Part shown: positions 1-12,489 of the stretch, in pieces | Position numbering within the stretch: the stretch's first letter is position 1 | How the letters are laid out: each line of letters opens with the position of its first letter | Assembly: GCA_002633005.1 (NCBI GenBank) | Contig: NMRA01000249.1 | Span: forward strand, 502,890 to 566,889 | Direction of reading: 5' to 3' | Source: Phoronis australis | Lineage: Eukaryota; Phoronida; Phoronidae | DNA: 64,000 nucleotides | The notes under the pieces: model-generated | Seen by the model: only the letters and a program-made list of their open reading frames with translations | Told to the model about the DNA's origin: nothing | Database searches by the model: none | Position numbers and translations under genes: made by a program

Positions 1-1437
1 GACTGACTGCCGCGAAGTCGACATCGGCGAGTGCCTCAGTTAACAGGCATCGGTAGAATAATCATGGAATAATCGTTAAAATAATCACAAACCTTACCTT
101 TGTATGAGGTCGTGCTTACTTCCTCTCATAGAAGCACCCTTTTTACACAATCTCAGATTCAGCTGGCACGGCTGCAAGGCATTTCACCATGTATTTAAAG
201 GGCTCGCGAAATCGAGGCTGTTAATCTATCACCACTAGTACACGCACGCCATCTAGTTATTATAGATTTTCCGAATAGCCCCATTCGTATAGTACGTATA
301 GTTTCCTGGCTCGTTAGTGCGCACGTGCTTCGCAAGGTTAACTAGAAACAGTACTCGTGTACTTTGCAACAGTTTGAAGAAGTACGATTTTCGTGGAAAT
401 TCGTCTGGTTTCGTCAAAATTATGGCAAAAATCTGGACGAAAATCAGACACAAAATTACAGTATATTATTTGAAATTCATGTGGAGTTGTTTGAACTTTT
501 CTTCAATTATGGGCGCAAAGATACATCGATTTTTTTCGAAAAGTAGTAAGTACAGTATGTACCATACAATGATGATAACAACTATCGCAGGACAGTTCTG
601 CCTCAGGTATCTTGAATTACAACTTGACACTCTCCCCAATGTCAATTTGGTGTCACAGAATGTTGAAGTTTTTTATTAAAAAATACATTAATTACTGTAA
701 TTGATGCTTTGTTTAATAGCATATTTTCAAAATGCTTCCGCCTTTAGGATTACATTTACGGTTCTACTTTGCTACCCAAGTGGCTAACCAGTATATATCG
801 CTAATAACTAAATTGGATAATCCGGGCACCGGCAACAGGAGGAGGCAGTGTGACGTTGTGTTATAAGTGCGTGGTTCCTTTTCTCGACATCGTGGGTTCG
901 AGTCACTCAGCTAACCATCGAGTCAAGTCTCAGCTCGGTTTTAACTATTTATTGATATATAAATGGTTCTATGTGATCAGTGCAATGGGCCCACCGGTGC
1001 AGCCTGCGCACGTCAGGTGAAACGTATACCAGACCCCCAGTAATTACTCCTCCATTTAAAACCAGAAATAGGTCCTTACTTTACTCTCCCAGCTCAGTAA
1101 GGCCAACTTTCATAAACATTTGATAGATGTTCGATGCCAACTTATCGTTTACAGACCAATTACATGTAAATGTCTTGGCCGGTTGACTTACCTGAACCGA
1201 TGAACTGACCAGGTGAAGCCAATGTCTAGTGCCACGTTAGGGAAAGTGGGACGACTCTATTAGTTTGGGCGAATACCGTGGTGTATTTGAACATTTAGGA
1301 TACTACAGAGTAATTGCTCAAGCAATGAGCGACTACCTGAATTAGCATTAGACCTGCACCACACGTTTATTCAAATTCCCTGTCCATGTTTTACGTTTAC
1401 AATGTTTAATTAACAAAGATTTTAATATTTTTACCAG
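1..1437. other. Intron or upstream flank of the SLC6 gene
   Basis: No exon with SLC6 signatures is visible here, so the exons for TM1 to TM3 should lie before the window. The acceptor of the first visible exon is the AG at 1436-1437. The only structure I recognise is a tRNA-derived SINE head near 841. The open frames in this stretch are short and show no domain or splice-site support. Confidence 0.6.
841..910 (+). mobile_element. tRNA-derived SINE head
   Basis: It begins GGAGGCAGTGTGAC and, about 50 bases later, carries GGGTTCGAGTC, a good match to the RNA polymerase III B box (GGTTCGANTCC). The same start and spacing occur in inverse orientation at 52457-52523, which makes a repeat family more likely than a chance match. 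The A box is degenerate and no tRNA cloverleaf can be drawn, so this is not a functional tRNA gene. Confidence 0.55.
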
Positions 1438-4400
1438 TGTGCGAGGACAGGCTTCCAGATGTGCCCTGCAACACGAGTGACACGATTCGAAATAACACTG
1501 GGATTTGCATCAACACGACCGCTGACGCAGTGGCGGGAATTTGGGACGAAGAGCTGGCGAGGAACAACAGTATCGTCAGGCAGTCGGCAACGCAGCAATT
1601 CTTTGAGTAGGTTCTCAAACGTTTCGGTAACAGTAACTGGCACGCTAAGTCAGCAATAAATCGCAAAAGGGTTAAAAGCCAATGTCCAAAGTTAGTCCTT
1701 TCGACGAATATTGTTTGATTTCTTGTCCGGTCGCAGTTAAAACAACGAGGTAATAAAATACGTTTGCGCGAGCTGTAAATGCGTGATGTCTGGTGCCGTC
1801 AACCCTTAAGCAACAATCTGGATTCACAGTAAAAAAAATGTGTGTGTCCAAAGCACAAAACTGGAAAAATTGATACTGAAGACTGTGCTGATCATTTTTA
1901 ATAGGGTTCCCCGAAATTTCAGTTTCCTAGCAACCTATACTGGCAAAAAGCTTTCTCATTGCAACCATCGTGATGCAGAAACACTTAGCAATTTTAAATT
2001 TATATTCAGCCTTGTAAAGGTGCTCTGATGGTAGTTTTAGGTGAAAATATTCAAAGAAAAGTTTTCCTTCTTAGTAGTCGCTTCTACGCAACCAGTTAGC
2101 AATAGCAGCCTGTTTGCCGGCATGAAGGAATGTTTATATTAAACATTCAAAAAATGAAACTTGGCCCATTGGACAGTGATGATAATTTGAACAAGGTGTG
2201 CCAACATGTCGGTATCCTATGCTTTTAGCACTGTTTACTTGGAAAGTTCATGTTACAGCCAAAAATATAATCAAGTTCCGGACTGTATTGACTTTCTTGC
2301 TCGGAAAGTTAAGCGAAGAGGAACGTTTTTGTTATTTTGTTCTCAGTTGTTTCGATACAAGAAATTTTAATCCATCTTCTTCCAAACCCTTTAGCTACAG
2401 ATTTTTCAACTTGAAGAAGTCCACGTCTATTTCTGATATCGGAGACCTCCGGTGGGAATTGTGTGTTTGTTTGCTTGGAGCTTGGATCATAGTGTTTTTC
2501 TGCCTGGTGAAAGGAATTAAATCATCTGGGAAGGTAAGTGCCGTTCGAATGTATATTTTGGCCATTTTGTTGTCAGTAAAAAGGTGTTTGAAAAGTTAAA
2601 CATATGTCAGTATATAGATTGAAGCAACAAGCATAACTTACAGACTAGTAAACCTAGGCATTCCAAGCTTGCGTTGTGAAGGATTCGCCCGGAAACATGG
2701 AAGGGTTTCGCGATTGGGGAATCTTTAAACACACAGTATAATTAAACGAAAATTATTTCATCAACCAACACGTACAGGAACAGTGTGACACCGGGTATTA
2801 CTGGACATTATAATACAAGTTTACTGCAAAAAACGATCATCTTGTCCGGAAACGTTCAGGCGTCAACTTACAATAGTAAAGAGCTCTTTTCCTGGTTGGG
2901 ATACACGTGAACTTCACGCGAGAAGAAAGTTGGGCTTAGCCACTTTGCAACCGTTGCTCGTAATGACAAATTAAAAGCTTCTAGTCTACAGACTGGGTCT
3001 CCAAACAAGGAAATCTACATGTTTAACTGCAGAGGTATATTGCATTGATTTATCACCAATGTTTCTGAACATTTTAAACAGTTTTAAAGTCTTGAGGAAG
3101 GAAATATTCCGATACAAATGCACAATAGTTTGCTCAGAGAAGAGGAAAAAGGCGACAGGTGAATTGGTGGGTAACAGGTCACTATGCAGAAGGCCCACAA
3201 CTCCGAGAGACGACTACTAAGTACGTGACATACATGTAGTCAAATTCACAAGAAATGCGTTTTGGAAAATGTTTCATTTCGATGGTTAATTGAATGGGCA
3301 CGGAATCTGTTTGAAATAAACGTGCAGTTTTAGTGCCAAACCCTTCCTCCGAACTTGAGCAGTTTATGTTGTTGCTTCCGATCATCTGTTAATAAAGTGC
3401 ATGAACATGTAAGCTTCAGCTATTACGAAAACACACGGATGTTACCGACCACGAAAGTTAAGTTGTTGGACGTTCCGTCTTATTTTCAACTAATAAACAA
3501 TGCCTTGAATTCAGAAAATTTATCAACATTTTTATGATATCAAATGCACACGCAAGCACCAAGCATCGGCACCAACCCTCTTCTGATGAACATGGCTTTA
3601 ACACGTGGAAACGATAAAAATAGTCATTTCCCGTCAGTCGAGACAACGCCCTCTTTGATTCTACTGTAGTATTTTCCGCAAAAAATACGATGGGTGCCGT
3701 ATTTGACACCATTACCCCTGTAGGGCTCTTGCCGCCTCACTGCTGCCGAGATAAAAATTATTACGCATGGAGATTAGTTTGCCATTGGTCATCCTGGCCC
3801 CAGTAATACCAACTTTTACACCTATATGGTGAGCTGCAGTGCAGACACCAAAATTTTGAAAAGTTGGGTGAGGCGAGGTCAATTCATTTTCGCTTGTCCG
3901 ACTCGGCTGGGACTGCATGCGTTTGCGGCACCACCTTAACAAAACCACGCCCTGGGCTAGTAACTCACAATACAAGTGCTATCTTTACATGCACTGACTG
4001 TGTTAACGCATCACGGCAATTGCTAGCTTGTGACTTTATCTCCGAAACTTAAGTTGTTTGGTGACTCTTACCAGTTGGATTTCGTGACTTAGTGTGAGCT
4101 CATTTATTGGAAGTGTAGTCACTGCATGATTGTGTTAGACTGAAGTTCAGGAAAACGTCTGATCGTGAATATCTATACGTGTGTACATCCGAATATGAAT
4201 GCTCCCGTGAAAACTTGTGTCATTTTATTTCTGTTAACATTATGGACGAAAACTAATGCAAGCTGAACAAAAAATGCACTTTTCTACCACTGCCAAATAT
4301 TATACAGTAGTTGAATCCTGGGTGTGGGGAAATGCAAGATGTTCCTAGCCTAACAGCAATTAACACTTTACAGGTCGTGTATTTTACTGCCTTGTTCCCC

Positions 4401-7400
4401 TACGCGGTATTACTGGCGTTGTTTATTAACGGGATGACACTGGAAGGAATGGAACAGGGAATCAAGTTCTACGTCACGCCTAAATGGGAATTATTAGGCA
4501 ACGCAAAGGTATGCGTATTGAAGTGGTTCCATGGTGGTTTTGTTTACACGTTTCAATGCCCCGAATGGCTAAAGTGTGCAGCTTGATTGAAAACTGAGGA
4601 AAATCCTTCGTCTAATGTTTTCATTACACCTTTGAACAGTAGCTGACAAAGTTTTTTTGGTATCTGGTGCAGTTAGTCTTGGTTTGTTTCTACGGAAATC
4701 TTTCAGTGCACAAAAATGAAAAATGTCACCAGTTGTCCGATACACCAACAGGTATGGAACGATGCTGCTGTGCAAATCTTTTTCTCTTTGTCCATTGGCG
4801 TTGGTGGCCTGATGACGCTGGCGAGTTACAACAGATTCAACACAAACACATTAAGGTAAAGACATCTCCTGAACACATGGACTAAAATTCAGACGTAGGC
4901 CTACTGTAGTATTGTTAAGCCAAGGGTGTGATGGGACGATTGAGTAGTGCGTACTGGATCTTCACGTCTAGCTATAATCTGAGGTTGCATTTCCAACTGC
5001 TCCGTCGATATACTGCTGAATAAAGGAGAGAAAGTTGAAGCTATCATTGAAGCTTTCTTTCATTTAGATGAGATTTTCTTGAGTTTTGGAGACATTATTC
5101 ATGACTTCCACTTTGTACTGGATAATTAAGCCGCTTTACTGAAACTTTACGCTATACTTCAGCACTGTTTATTTTATTTGGATAAATAGGATCTGTTGTT
5201 CTTCGAGGTCAATATCCTGGTTTTCAGAACCTAGAAATAAGATTATGATGGAGGCAGAAACGTCGAGGTCATTTTCTCGTTTCGACTGAGGTATCAAAAG
5301 CATGTTGGCCTATATAATTGCATCCGCTAAGTAAGTTACGGAGTAAGCTATGTTTAGACTTTCGATCGTATGCTCATCATTCGGTCAAACAGTCACCAAC
5401 CAAGTTTTTTTTCAAACATAGGAGATGCTCTCTCTCTCTCTCCCTCTCCATCTGCCTCTCCCTCTTCATCTCCTTCTCCCTCCCCCATTACCTCCCCACC
5501 CCTCCAGGCTTTACGCTGCAAGACAATAGCTTCGCACTTGCGGTGAAAACTTATCACTAACGGAACTGGAAGCATTTCAAATCCAATCCCAAAATTCAAA
5601 ATTCCATCCTCATTTCAGTGGCCGCCATTATGCTAGGATAGGCTAATGAGGTCTTGAGAATACTAGAATAAAGCTCGCCTCTCTTTTGCGTGATGTTGCA
5701 AGGTCTAACGAAATTTTGTTTTTCTCTCACGTAACTTGTTATTAGAATGCTTGTTTGCATGTCTTTTCAGGGACTCGTTTGTGGTTGTGATTGGTAATTG
5801 CCTAACTAGTGTTTTCGCCGGCTTTGTCATATTCGCATATCTTGGTCACATGGCTCACAAGTTGGATACAACGGTGGACAAGGTGGCAGCCGGAAGTAGG
5901 TGTCACTAGTTTTTCTAGGGGTGCTGTCATTTTTGTTAGCTTTACGTCAAATAGTCTACCTAGCAAGAGTGGAAACTCACGCCAACCTCCACGGGAAATT
6001 CTGTGACCAGTGACCGTAGTGCTCATGGCGGATCCAGGCTATTGAGTTAGGGGTAGGCCATTGTAGAGTATTTGCCAGGACTTTGCCCCGTACTGTCAAA
6101 TGGAATCTGGAAGAGTTTTAAGGGGGCCATGGCCCCTTTGGCCCCTCTAAATCTGCCAGTGGCGCTATGGCGATACATGATATATAATCGGAAAGCTCAC
6201 TTGCAAGCACAAATTGTACACTAAAATGGGAGCATGCAGTTAAATCAAGGACACATTTTTTGTAGTGTTTTAAATAAACTGAGAAGTACAAGACTTTCAT
6301 TTTTAATCATTACATGGTGGATGATCACAATAAGGCCCACATTTGACGTTCGATGTTTCATGAAATCGTTTCTGTTTTAGTTAAACTCTTGTTCACGTCT
6401 GTTGTTCTGGAAGAGTGTTGCACGAGACGGGCTTTTCTATCATCAGCCTGTAGTGCGACCGAGTCTTTCCGATCGATGAATTGCAACGTTTTTTTAAATG
6501 CTGTAGTGCATCGTTGTTGATCTTAAAAGAAGTTCGAATAGTTGCACAGCTGGGTATCGTAGTCCAATCACAAATGCTCAGGGAATGCCTTAACTACATA
6601 TACATGTAGGTTATTTTGCATACAGTACCAGAGAAGTTCCAAATGAAACGAAGACGCCCTCTATTATTTTGCGGTTTTTGCATGCTCCCAATATAGAATA
6701 TATCTGGTCACGATCAGGTATTGTGCCATTTCGACTCATGTTCACGTACTGTAGATCCTCAAAAAATAAATTATTTTTGGAGTGACATTTTACCGGGCTT
6801 AGGCAACATCCTCCACCATACGAATGTTGGGAAACTTCGGGAAGGGTCTTATCATGGGCATCTGCAGTTTAAATGAAGACATTAATGTCGATTACCATTC
6901 CCACGCCTCTGTTTAATTCTTGGAATGCGGTATCAGTTTTCTTCTTGAAAATCATTTTGCAGTACGATAGCTTTAACGCCTTGAGCATTTCCCAGTTTGA
7001 CGAGTTTATTCTCTTGAACAAAACTTCTCAGAAGAGAGAAGACAATGCTTAAAGAAACACCAATGCTTAAAAAGGAAGGTCTGACAGTGCGACACAAATC
7101 ATTGTCTGATTTAGGGGGGGCCAAGGGGGCCATGGTCTCCCTAAAATTCTCCCAGATTCCTTTGGCAGTCCGGGGATGCGAATGTGTGTCGGGCAAAACC
7201 CTGGCTAATACTCTGCCCTGGCCTACCGTAACTCAAAATCCTGGGTCCCCTCCCTGCTCTTGGGGTTCAGAAAAGCCTTCACTTGTTTTAGTGCGTTTGT
7301 GTAGTGTTTCTCTAATCAGTTTAAATGAAGCATTTGTCTCGATGTCTCAACAACTTAAGTTTCGATACTTGTGGTTTGCTTGGTTCAATGATGAAAAAGT

Positions 7401-10400
7401 GGTGGACTGAATGATTGATTTATATGAATAGATTATTAGATTGTCGATTGATTGATTGGTTGTTTGATTCTTAACTCATCGATTCACAGGCGTTGGACTG
7501 GCGTTTGTGGTTTACCCACAATCAGTGATGACGTTGCCCTTTCCTCCCATCTGGTCTGTTCTGTTTTTCTTGATGCTGCTCACTCTTGGATTCGGAAGTC
7601 AGGTAAAGTAGAACATGAGCGAAAATTCAAGTAATAACCGAACAGGCATCTGTGTTTTTACTACTTGGTCAATTGTTTGCATAAACAGCTGCTGTTGAAA
7701 GTGCCCATCAGAGCAACGAAGTTTCGATGTAGGCAACTTACTACTGTAGGCCTAAACCTTGCCTCAACTTAATGCATCCTCAGATGATAAGTAGTCTCTT
7801 GGCTTTAAAACAGCAGGCGACTATGTTTTTGTTTGACACCTTGTACAGCGTTTATTCTGACCCGCCTTGTTGATCTCGGTTTCAACCAATAAAGAACTGT
7901 CGGTAATTTTCAAGAGCAGCAATCAGCTCTATGTGTAGTTTGAATAAGAAACAAGCCGAGAACAACTTTATAACTGCTAGTGCTCTAAATTACGTATAGT
8001 GGGTTTTTACATTGGAGTAGCTGTAGCTGTATGGCATTTAAACCAATTACATCAATGATACCGTTACAGCTAAAACGAAATGCTGCACACACATGGGCTG
8101 CGCCCCATAGGGGGCTGTAGGGCTATGCACTCCACTTTTTAGTGCTACGCCGCCCATGGTCTATGGCGGTGCACCACAGGTGACTGTGGGGCTTTTGTCC
8201 CACTTTTTTCAGTTCTGTGCCGTCCATTATATACCTTCTCCCTGAAGGTGTACATACACAGGGGTGTGAAGCAGCCACTAGGCGTATCAACACTCAAACT
8301 ATCGTTTTTTCAGTTTGCTTTAGTCGAAACCGTGACGACAGCTCTTCAGGACCGCTTCCCTCAACTTCGACCCAAGAAGGCTTTTGTTGTCCTCACCGTC
8401 AGTGTTCTGTTCTGTTTGGTAGGACTGAGCATGTGTACGGATGTAAGTAGAATATAGTGAATGTACCTTGATCTCGATGCTATTACTATTGGGGATCTGG
8501 CAAGTTAAAACTGAATATCTGTGGCCTTCACTCAGAAACATGCGTCTTCGTTGACTTTATGTAACGTGTGGACTACCTCTGCAGTTTGGCGCGTAAATTA
8601 GTACTATCGAATGTGAGTGCAAATGACGTGTGTTGAAAGCCAGTGAACAAACGCACCTTTTCTGACTGTGGGAACTGTGATACCTTGATGCATGTTTGCA
8701 TTCACCCGGTGGTTTATATTTTACGAGTATTTATAAACAAATATGACGTCAGAAACCGGATGAACTAGAAAGGCTCAAAAGACGATTGTATGGTGGCCCA
8801 AAGATGACATCGAACGTTGCTTTTTTAATTATCTCAATATCTCGAGATCCCGACTTAATTATCTCAGGATCTCAAAATACCTACTTATTACCTCGGGATG
8901 TGAAGATCCCGAGATAATTTTCCTCAGTGTTTCGCTGTACATGTACGTAAACTGTCTTTAGGCGGGTCGCATTGCCACGCCAGCAGAACGAATGGTTCGC
9001 ACACTTTCTCGTTTCACAAAGCCATTAGTGACACTTTTGTGGCTCATGAATCTGTATCCATGTTGCTGCCCTGGCATCGGTGTATGAAATCAATCACATC
9101 TCAATGTCTGAATAATTATTACGACGTGCAATATCCCTAGTCTCGACAACAAACGCCGAAGGTGCCTAACTCTAATATCGACACCAAAGCTATGCTGAGC
9201 TTGCCGCCCTTTGTTTTTGGGACAGCCCTAAGCTGAAAAGATCTGTCACAACTTCATTTCTATCCAAATTGGACTACTCTGGGAAACAGAAATCATGGCC
9301 TATCACGTGATATCGATCTAATAACAGTAAGAGACCCAGAGGCGGATCTACCCCTCGTAGTCGCGCGAATCATAAACCCTCCTTACTGAAAGGGTAGATC
9401 TGCCACTGAGGCCTAATGGTTTTTGCTTTTCAGTCAATAAAAACCAGTAGCACTATATGTAGTTTTAAGCATAAAGAGTATATTAATGACACGTTAAGCT
9501 GCTGTGGGGGAAGTTGTGTCCTTTCCTAATATCATATTATCTGGACTGTTGACAGATGGACCTTCTAAATATAACTGTTGTCATTGATGTTTTGTTGCCA
9601 CATGTACATGTACATGTATGATTTGCATCTTGATCCCTCTACTATACACGACTGTAGTTGGCCTTGATTGCTTGAACTTATGGTGATGTATGAGACATCG
9701 AAATGTTGCAGTTGAAAAATCTTGCTGTTCTTATTAATATTGTCACTTACTTTTCTTCGTTGAGACCACGACAGATAGAGTCGCATGTGCATTTACAAAC
9801 GAAAAAAGTTGAGTCATCTTTCTAAAAAATTCTTCTTGGGGTACAGTATAAGTAGGAACTACCAGCTTTAATGCTACAGTTTTGCTCGGGTGATACTCAG
9901 CTACATTTGTATTATTCGGCAAGGGTGCCGCTGAAAAAATAGTTCACATTTAGAACATTTCTTTTCTTGTACAAAATGCCTGACGCCCGATATTATATGC
10001 AGTTGTGCATTATACAAAAGTATGTGATCTACATCGTCTCTTCTTTTACCACATATCAATAGTCACATTCATGCATGTAACAATTTTGAAACTGTACCCT
10101 TAAATTTTTGAGGGCCCCTCGCGGGTTTCTGAGCTATTATCCTTGTCCAACCAAGGCCGACAGGTCCAAACCTCTGGTACTTTTGTTTTTGTTGTGTCGT
10201 GTTTTGTTTTTTTCCTTCATCTAGGTCCCCCTTAACTGCAAAGGGCCCCCGGGGTTGTGGACCCTCCTGCTCACACCCTCTCGGCACCCCTGATCAAGTT
10301 AGTTTGCAACGTGTTTTTATCCAAATTACTTCAAGTATTCGTTGTGGAAACCACGAGTAATTACTTGAGACTAATTGGCCTTTTAAAACAGATTGTGTTG

Positions 10401-12489
10401 ATAGAGTTGAGATCCCGGGATAACTAAGTCGGGATCTCGAGATCCCGAGATAATTAAAAAAGAAACACGCGATGTCATCTTTGGGCCACCGCACGATTGA
10501 ATTTAGTAACGTGTTGATGACGCAGCGGGGAAAGTCGAGGCTTGCAAAATGAACGAGAGTGGGACAAATCTCGATAATGTAATTCCAAAAAAATCTTAAA
10601 CGGTGTTGCCATAGTAGCGGTCAATATTGTGATTTATTGACTCAGTGATACAGTTTAGCAAGTCCATAACCTGTCCAAATCATATAAGAACACGATATTT
10701 TATTTACCCTTGTTCATAGGGTGGAGTATACGTGTTGACCCTTTTCGACAGCTACTCGGGAAGCTGGGGTCTGCTTGTCCTTGGTATTTTTGAGTGTGTC
10801 TCCATTGGCTGGGTGTACGGTAAGAGCATATTGGATATTATAGCGTTTCATTGAACACAAACATGTTCAGATTATTCAAATATAATATAGGTGTATACAA
10901 GTTTATATTAGATCGGATTTTATATCTAATGTATTATGTTTTAAGATGAGTGAGGAAAGCAAAGCTCCATTAGTCTCCTACCAGCGTTCTAACGTGGTTG
11001 ATATGATATGCAGTTTCTTAAAAACCTAAAGTAAACCTGGTATCCTAAGCACTGCACTCCTCAAAGCAAATGATAATTGCTTCCTTTTGATTGTTTTGGT
11101 CATTTTCACATCAAGGGTTCTCGAGATTCAGAAAGGATATCAAGATCATGATTGGATTCGATCCCACCATATGGTGGGCCATTTGCTGGGCTGCATTGTC
11201 GCCTGCCGTCTTGGGGGTAAGTATGTTGAGTGCTCAAGAATATTCAGAAGAAAATAGCTGGATTAGGATCAGCTAGATGGTCATCTTCCATAGATAGATT
11301 GCAGATGTTGTGACTGCTTGTGTTCACTTGTTCTGAAAGGTATTGTGTTACAAGTAATAGTCTTCGGGCGAACGCCTAAGTGCAGTTATGTTGACACAGT
11401 TAGTGCAACGCCTTTCTTTCTAGAGATCCCATACAAGAACAGCTTGTTTCGATGACAGTTAGTTCAGTTAATCATACGTCACGTGTGTTTTTCAGTTCAT
11501 TTTGATATTTGGCTGGGTCGACTTCCAACCGATAAAATACGGTGGCGAGTACATGCCTCCCTGGACCAATTTCGTGGGAATGACCCTCGTCATCCTCGTG
11601 GCCATAGCAACGCCTGTCATGGGTGTTTATCGCGTGATGAGGAACAGAGGAAGCTTGTGGATGGTACGTACGTGCTAAGGCACACACGCCAGAGAAAACA
11701 CGATCTCCATACTTACAGTACAGTATGCGTAGAGAAACGAACGCAACAACTTTACTATACACTGTATATCCGTGGTGTGTGTTCCACGTTTATGCGTTCG
11801 TATATCTGGGATATTATATTTTGTTGCTTCTGTGCAAACACTGTAAAATTGGACGCCTTACTTTCGCTAATTTTTCAAACCTCGTCCCCCAGAATGTTTT
11901 AGATACTTGATTCATTTTTTTCAACTGAATTGGGCATTTCGCTGCTGTTTAACAGTCAATGTTGACTTTTTAACAAAAGCGCGTTTGAGATTTGTAACAT
12001 CTTACCTCGTAGATCCGATCTTGAGCTGTTGTCGTATGAACCGGCTACGCAATCCTTGCCAGGCAATATGTAAATGCGACATTCTGGAACTCTGAGACGT
12101 TTCACGGAGTCGCTGATAGCTTTTATTACTGACGGCAATAGAATCCTATCATATTAAGTAGGCCTATTATTGTGAGATTTAATTTATGAGAGAATAAGCC
12201 CTAATTCGATTTTTGTTTTTAAGCAGCTAAATAGATCGAAATGCAGCTTAGAACCACATAATTTGATACTAGATAATAATCTTTGACACCTCTTCAGAAA
12301 TTGTGCACCGCATGTAAACCAAAATGGAACTGGGGCCCAGCAATGGAAATGCACCGCCGATTGGTGACGTATGTACCAAACTTTGTTTACGACATCGATA
12401 ACCCAGAGGAGAGACTGAAACATGAAGAATCCACGTGGGATTTGGAAGGACTGCATTACGCACGTGGAGAACCCAAAGTTCCGGTATAA
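1438..12489 (+). CDS. SLC6-family Na+/Cl- amino-acid transporter (glycine/proline transporter-like), 3' part
   Basis: Eleven exons: 1438-1606, 2401-2533, 4374-4508, 4752-4855, 5771-5895, 7490-7602, 8314-8442, 10720-10819, 11116-11216, 11496-11663 and 12298-12489 (stop). All junctions are GT-AG and in frame, giving 488 residues after the first split codon. Exon 1 is the cysteine-containing extracellular loop 2 with N-glycosylation sequons (NTS, NNT, NTT, NNS). Exon 2 is TM4 ([17 protein letters not shown]). Exon 3 is TM5 and exon 4 is TM6, ending in ASYNRFN. Exon 5 is TM7. Exon 6 and the start of exon 7 form TM8 (GLAFVVYP to [12 protein letters not shown]). Exons 7 to 10 cover TM9 to TM12, including GWVYGFSRF. 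The last exon is the cytoplasmic tail with a [10 protein letters not shown] motif. The tail motif, the RPKK loop and Gly rather than Asp before SQF in TM8 fit the glycine/proline transporter branch; exact substrate is inference. The protein would sit in the plasma membrane and take up an amino acid using Na+ and Cl- gradients. The 5' exons are missing because of the window edge. Confidence 0.93.
5428..5495. repeat. CT-rich microsatellite
   Basis: An imperfect TC/CCT run of about 68 bases lies in the intron between SLC6 exons 4 and 5. It accounts for the low-complexity Ser/Leu and Glu/Gly open frames on the two strands, which are not genes. Confidence 0.85.
6024..6165. mobile_element. Short MITE-like element with GGCGGATCCAG-type ends
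   Basis: The left end reads ATGGCGGATCCAGG. The right end reads CTAAATCTGCCAGTGG, roughly its inverted complement. The interior has the G- and C-rich GGGGCCATGGCCCC motif shared with the family at 7104, 20280 and 63319. It lies in an SLC6 intron. The exact boundaries and target-site duplication are unclear. Confidence 0.5.
7104..7232 (+). mobile_element. Fragment of the GGCGGATTTAGGGGG repeat family
   Basis: It starts GTCTGATTTAGGGG, continues through GGGGGCCATGGTCTCC and CCCAGATTCC, then CGGGCAAAACCCTGGCTAATACTC without the long run being quoted whole elsewhere. The same order of motifs is found at 63319-63445 in this orientation and partly at 20280-20461 in reverse. This is a non-coding element fragment in the SLC6 intron between exons 5 and 6. 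Confidence 0.6.
8095..8230 (+). repeat. Two diverged ~67-bp tandem units
   Basis: Two adjacent units share the order G(G)CTGTRGGGCT, then CCCACTTTTT or TCCACTTTTT, then GTGCYRCGCCGCCCAT or GTGCCGTCCAT. The first is roughly 8095-8161 and the second 8164-8230. By eye they are about two-thirds identical. They lie just upstream of SLC6 exon 7, and nothing suggests they are coding. Confidence 0.45.
8780..10498. mobile_element. ~1.7-kb element with long inverted ends, in an SLC6 intron
   Basis: The left end contains GGTGGCCCAAAGATGACATCG, then TTTTTTAATTATCTC, then tandem and palindromic GATCTCGAGATCCCGA motifs to about 8930. The right end, read on the - strand from 10498, repeats the same order: GGTGGCCCAAAGATGACATCG, a short variable stretch, TTTTTTAATTATCTCGGG, GATCTCGAGATC. 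The interior has no transposase frame, so the element is probably non-autonomous. Alternatively, the two ends are independent insertions of one fold-back MITE in opposite orientation. The element lies wholly between SLC6 exons 7 and 8. Confidence 0.55.
9337..9408. mobile_element. 72-bp miniature element with 18-bp inverted ends
   Basis: It begins CAGAGGCGGATCTACCCC, and the reverse complement of its end is CAGTGGCAGATCTACCCT. The ends pair almost perfectly over 18 bases, leaving an interior of about 36 bases. The CAGTGGCGGATCTA terminus resembles hAT-type ends; that link is an inference from the motif. It is nested inside the larger inverted-end element. Confidence 0.65.

Noticed and set aside
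1406-1666. - strand open frames
   Set aside because: Antisense of the SLC6 extracellular-loop exon, which has better splice and motif support.
5318-5599. Low-complexity open frames on both strands
   Set aside because: Translations of the CT microsatellite.
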